This document shows positions 62,309-64,000 of a stretch of DNA of 64,000 nucleotides, piece after piece. Origin of the DNA: Ensifer adhaerens (GTDB lineage: Bacteria > Pseudomonadota > Alphaproteobacteria > Rhizobiales > Rhizobiaceae); contig NZ_CP118610.1 in the NCBI RefSeq assembly GCF_028993555.1, forward strand, positions 868,001-932,000. Direction: 5' to 3'. The translations under genes and the position numbers were made by a program. The notes beneath the pieces were generated by a model. It did no database searches, had not been told where the DNA came from, and saw only the letters and a program-made list of their open reading frames with translations. Numbering within the stretch: the stretch's first letter is position 1; each line of letters starts with the position of its first letter.

Positions 62309-62977
62309 TCAGGCGGCAGGCGAGATCAGCGTAGCGTTTGCTTCGGCAGTGCTCCGGCTCACGGCGCGGCCGCCTTCCATGCGCACCTTGCCCTCGGCCA
62401 TCATTCGAAGCGCCATCGGATAGGCGCGGTGCTCGACGGTCAGCACGCGTGCTGCAAGGCTGTCGGATGTATCTTCGGGGAGAACCGGCACAACTGCCTG
62501 GGCGAGGATCGGGCCTTCGTCCATGCCTTCGGTGACGAAATGCACGGTGCAGCCGGCAACCTTCATGCCGGCGTCGATCGCCCGTTGATGGGTGTGCAAG
62601 CCAGGGAAAAGCGGCAACAGCGAGGGGTGGATGTTGAGGATCCGCCCTTCGTGGCGCTGGATGAAGGTGGCGGAGAGCAGCCGCATGTAGCCGGCGAGGC
62701 AGATGATATCCGGCGACAGGCGATCGAGCTCGGCAAGGATTGCAGCCTCGTGCGCGTCCTTGCTGTCGAAATCCTTGCGCAGGAAGCTGCGCGTGGCAAT
62801 GCCCAGTGCCGCCGCCTTGGCGAGGCCGCCGGCATCCGCCTTGTCGGCGATAACAGCGACGATTTCGGCGGGAAAGCTCGGCTCGGCCGCGGCCTTTGCT
62901 AGCGCCAGCATGTTGGAGCCGCCGCCCGAAATGAAGACGACGACCCGCTTCTTCGCTGACGTCACTGCGCTGGTCAT
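62309..62977 (-). CDS. purN: Phosphoribosylglycinamide formyltransferase
   Basis: Folate-dependent formylation of GAR in purine synthesis. 222 aa from the ATG at 62977; the upstream frame is a purM shadow. Visible are [10 protein letters not shown], catalytic Asn115 and His117 ([14 protein letters not shown]) and Asp153 ([10 protein letters not shown]). It overlaps purM by an ATGA. It ends 9 bp from acvB without a visible terminator. Confidence 0.97.
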   Translation of the reverse strand: MTSAVTSAKKRVVVFISGGGSNMLALAKAAAEPSFPAEIVAVIADKADAGGLAKAAALGIATRSFLRKDFDSKDAHEAAILAELDRLSPDIICLAGYMRLLSATFIQRHEGRILNIHPSLLPLFPGLHTHQRAIDAGMKVAGCTVHFVTEGMDEGPILAQAVVPVLPEDTSDSLAARVLTVEHRAYPMALRMMAEGKVRMEGGRAVSRSTAEANATLISPAA

Positions 62978-64000
62978 AGGGCGAGGCTGCCCTTGTAGAT
63001 CGTGCCGGCTGCACCTTCGGCGCGCGCGACCATCCGGCCAAGCGAAAACACCGTTTCGCCCTCTGCCGTCAGGACGGCGGACACTTCGGCGGCCTTCTCG
63101 GCCGGAACGACGACGATCATGCCCACGCCGCAATTGAAAGTGCGCAGCATCTCGTTGGCGGCGACGCCACCGGTCTGGGCGAGCCACGAGAACACCTTCG
63201 GTGCCTTGATCGCATCAAGGTCGATCTCGGCGGCGAGATGCTTCGGCAGCACGCGCGGAATGTTCTCGGGGAAGCCACCGCCGGTGATGTGGGCGAGCGC
63301 CTTGATCGAGCCCGTTTCGCGGATCGCCTTCAGAAGCGGCTTCACGTAGATGCGTGTCGGCGTCATCAGGAGATCGGCAAGCGTGCCCTCGCCGAAGGGC
63401 GCCGGCGCGTCCCAGGCAAGGCCAGAGAGCGCGACGATCTTGCGAACCAGCGAGTAGCCGTTGGAATGGACGCCTGAGGAGGCGAGGCCGAGGATGACAT
63501 CGCCTTCAGAGATGTCGCCTGCCGGCAGCAACTGACCACGCTCGGCGGCGCCGACGGCGAAGCCGGCGAGGTCGTAGTCGCCGCCCGAATACATGCCGGG
63601 CATCTCGGCCGTCTCGCCGCCGATCAGCGCACAGCCCGCTTCGCGGCAGCCTGCGGCAATACCGGCAACGATGGCCGCACCCTGATCGGGGTCGAGCTTG
63701 CCGGTTGCGAAGTAGTCGAGGAAGAACAGCGGTTCGGCGCCCTGGACCACCAGGTCGTTGACGCACATGGCGACGAGGTCGATGCCGACGGTATCATGCT
63801 TGTTGGCGTCGATGGCGATCTTCAGCTTGGTGCCGACGCCGTCATTGGCAGCAACCAGAACCGGGTCGGTGAAACCCGCCGCCTTCAGATCGAAGAGGCC
63901 GCCGAAGCCGCCGATCTCGCCATCGGCACCTGGACGTCGCGTCGATCGCACATGCGGCTTGATCTTCTCGACCATGAGGTTGCCGGCGTCGATATCCACG
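62974..64000 (-). CDS. purM: Phosphoribosylformylglycinamidine cyclo-ligase (N-terminus cut by window edge)
   Basis: AIR synthetase, ATP-dependent ring closure in purine synthesis. About 341 residues are visible; the first roughly 15 residues lie beyond the window, and the GTG at 63997-63999 is internal. Features: [59 protein letters not shown] and [14 protein letters not shown]. Followed directly by purN, the usual pair. Confidence 0.97.
   Translation of the reverse strand, partial: VDIDAGNLMVEKIKPHVRSTRRPGADGEIGGFGGLFDLKAAGFTDPVLVAANDGVGTKLKIAIDANKHDTVGIDLVAMCVNDLVVQGAEPLFFLDYFATGKLDPDQGAAIVAGIAAGCREAGCALIGGETAEMPGMYSGGDYDLAGFAVGAAERGQLLPAGDISEGDVILGLASSGVHSNGYSLVRKIVALSGLAWDAPAPFGEGTLADLLMTPTRIYVKPLLKAIRETGSIKALAHITGGGFPENIPRVLPKHLAAEIDLDAIKAPKVFSWLAQTGGVAANEMLRTFNCGVGMIVVVPAEKAAEVSAVLTAEGETVFSLGRMVARAEGAAGTIYKGSLAL

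Noticed and set aside
1..64000. CRISPR arrays, tRNA and rRNA genes
   Set aside because: No regularly spaced repeats and no tRNA arm patterns were seen in the intergenic regions.

Overview
This window looks like a chromosomal segment from a fast-growing rhizobium, most likely Sinorhizobium/Ensifer. The evidence is high GC with alphaproteobacterial gene content, a gene order that matches the core chromosome of that group as I remember it (radA-alr-dnaB, rpsF-rpsR-rplI, fabD-fabG-acpP-fabF, lptF-lptG-lptD-surA-pdxA-rsmA, uvrC-pgsA-moaD-moaE, lpiA-acvB, purM-purN), and several Rhizobiales-type intergenic palindromes. No rRNA, tRNA or CRISPR array was seen. Protein assignments come from motif recognition and no search was run.

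Layout. 1-5.7 kb: radA (cut by the window edge), alr and dnaB on the minus strand, with a plus-strand AraC regulator and an azlCD amino-acid exporter between alr and dnaB. 6-9.3 kb: a MarR-MFS-HlyD drug efflux operon with a palindrome in its promoter. 9.3-12.1 kb: the ribosomal operon rpsF-rpsR-DUF2232-rplI. 12.1-13.7 kb: a DfsB-like protein and an aldo/keto reductase. 14-21.2 kb: fatty acid synthesis (fabD, fabG, acpP, fabF), then mltG, yicC and gmk. 21.3-28.9 kb: the minus-strand outer-membrane assembly cluster lptF-lptG-lptD-surA-pdxA-rsmA. 29.3-35.3 kb: pepA-holC, a galactose-dehydrogenase-like enzyme, a GNAT protein and an ABC-F ATPase.

35.5-46.7 kb is the most accessory part. It holds two tandem small secreted paralogs, a MarR regulator and a GGDEF protein with a ruined active-site motif. 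Next comes an 867-residue fusion of an acyl-adenylating domain, a carrier domain and a membrane acyltransferase. After that are a DinB-fold protein, an IS110-family insertion sequence, a beta-etherase-like GST and ndk. A CGNR zinc-finger regulator with a lipoprotein then lies divergent from an orphan LivH-type permease, with a perfect 12+12 bp palindrome between them.

46.3-64 kb: moaE, moaD, pgsA, uvrC and a short-chain dehydrogenase in one overlapping minus-strand operon; a RopB-type outer membrane protein; a GST; an RNase T2 lipoprotein paired with an unknown secreted protein; rlmJ; a molybdopterin oxidoreductase; a CDF metal exporter; nudK; the lysyl-phosphatidylglycerol pair lpiA-acvB; and purN with most of purM.

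Envelope functions recur: LPS export, peptidoglycan transglycosylase, phospholipid synthesis and lysylation, outer membrane proteins and the fusion acyltransferase. The best candidates for something undescribed are the adenylation-carrier-acyltransferase fusion (38215-40818), the CGNR/permease divergent unit with its operator-like palindrome (44216-46246), and the RNase T2 pair (52249-53411).
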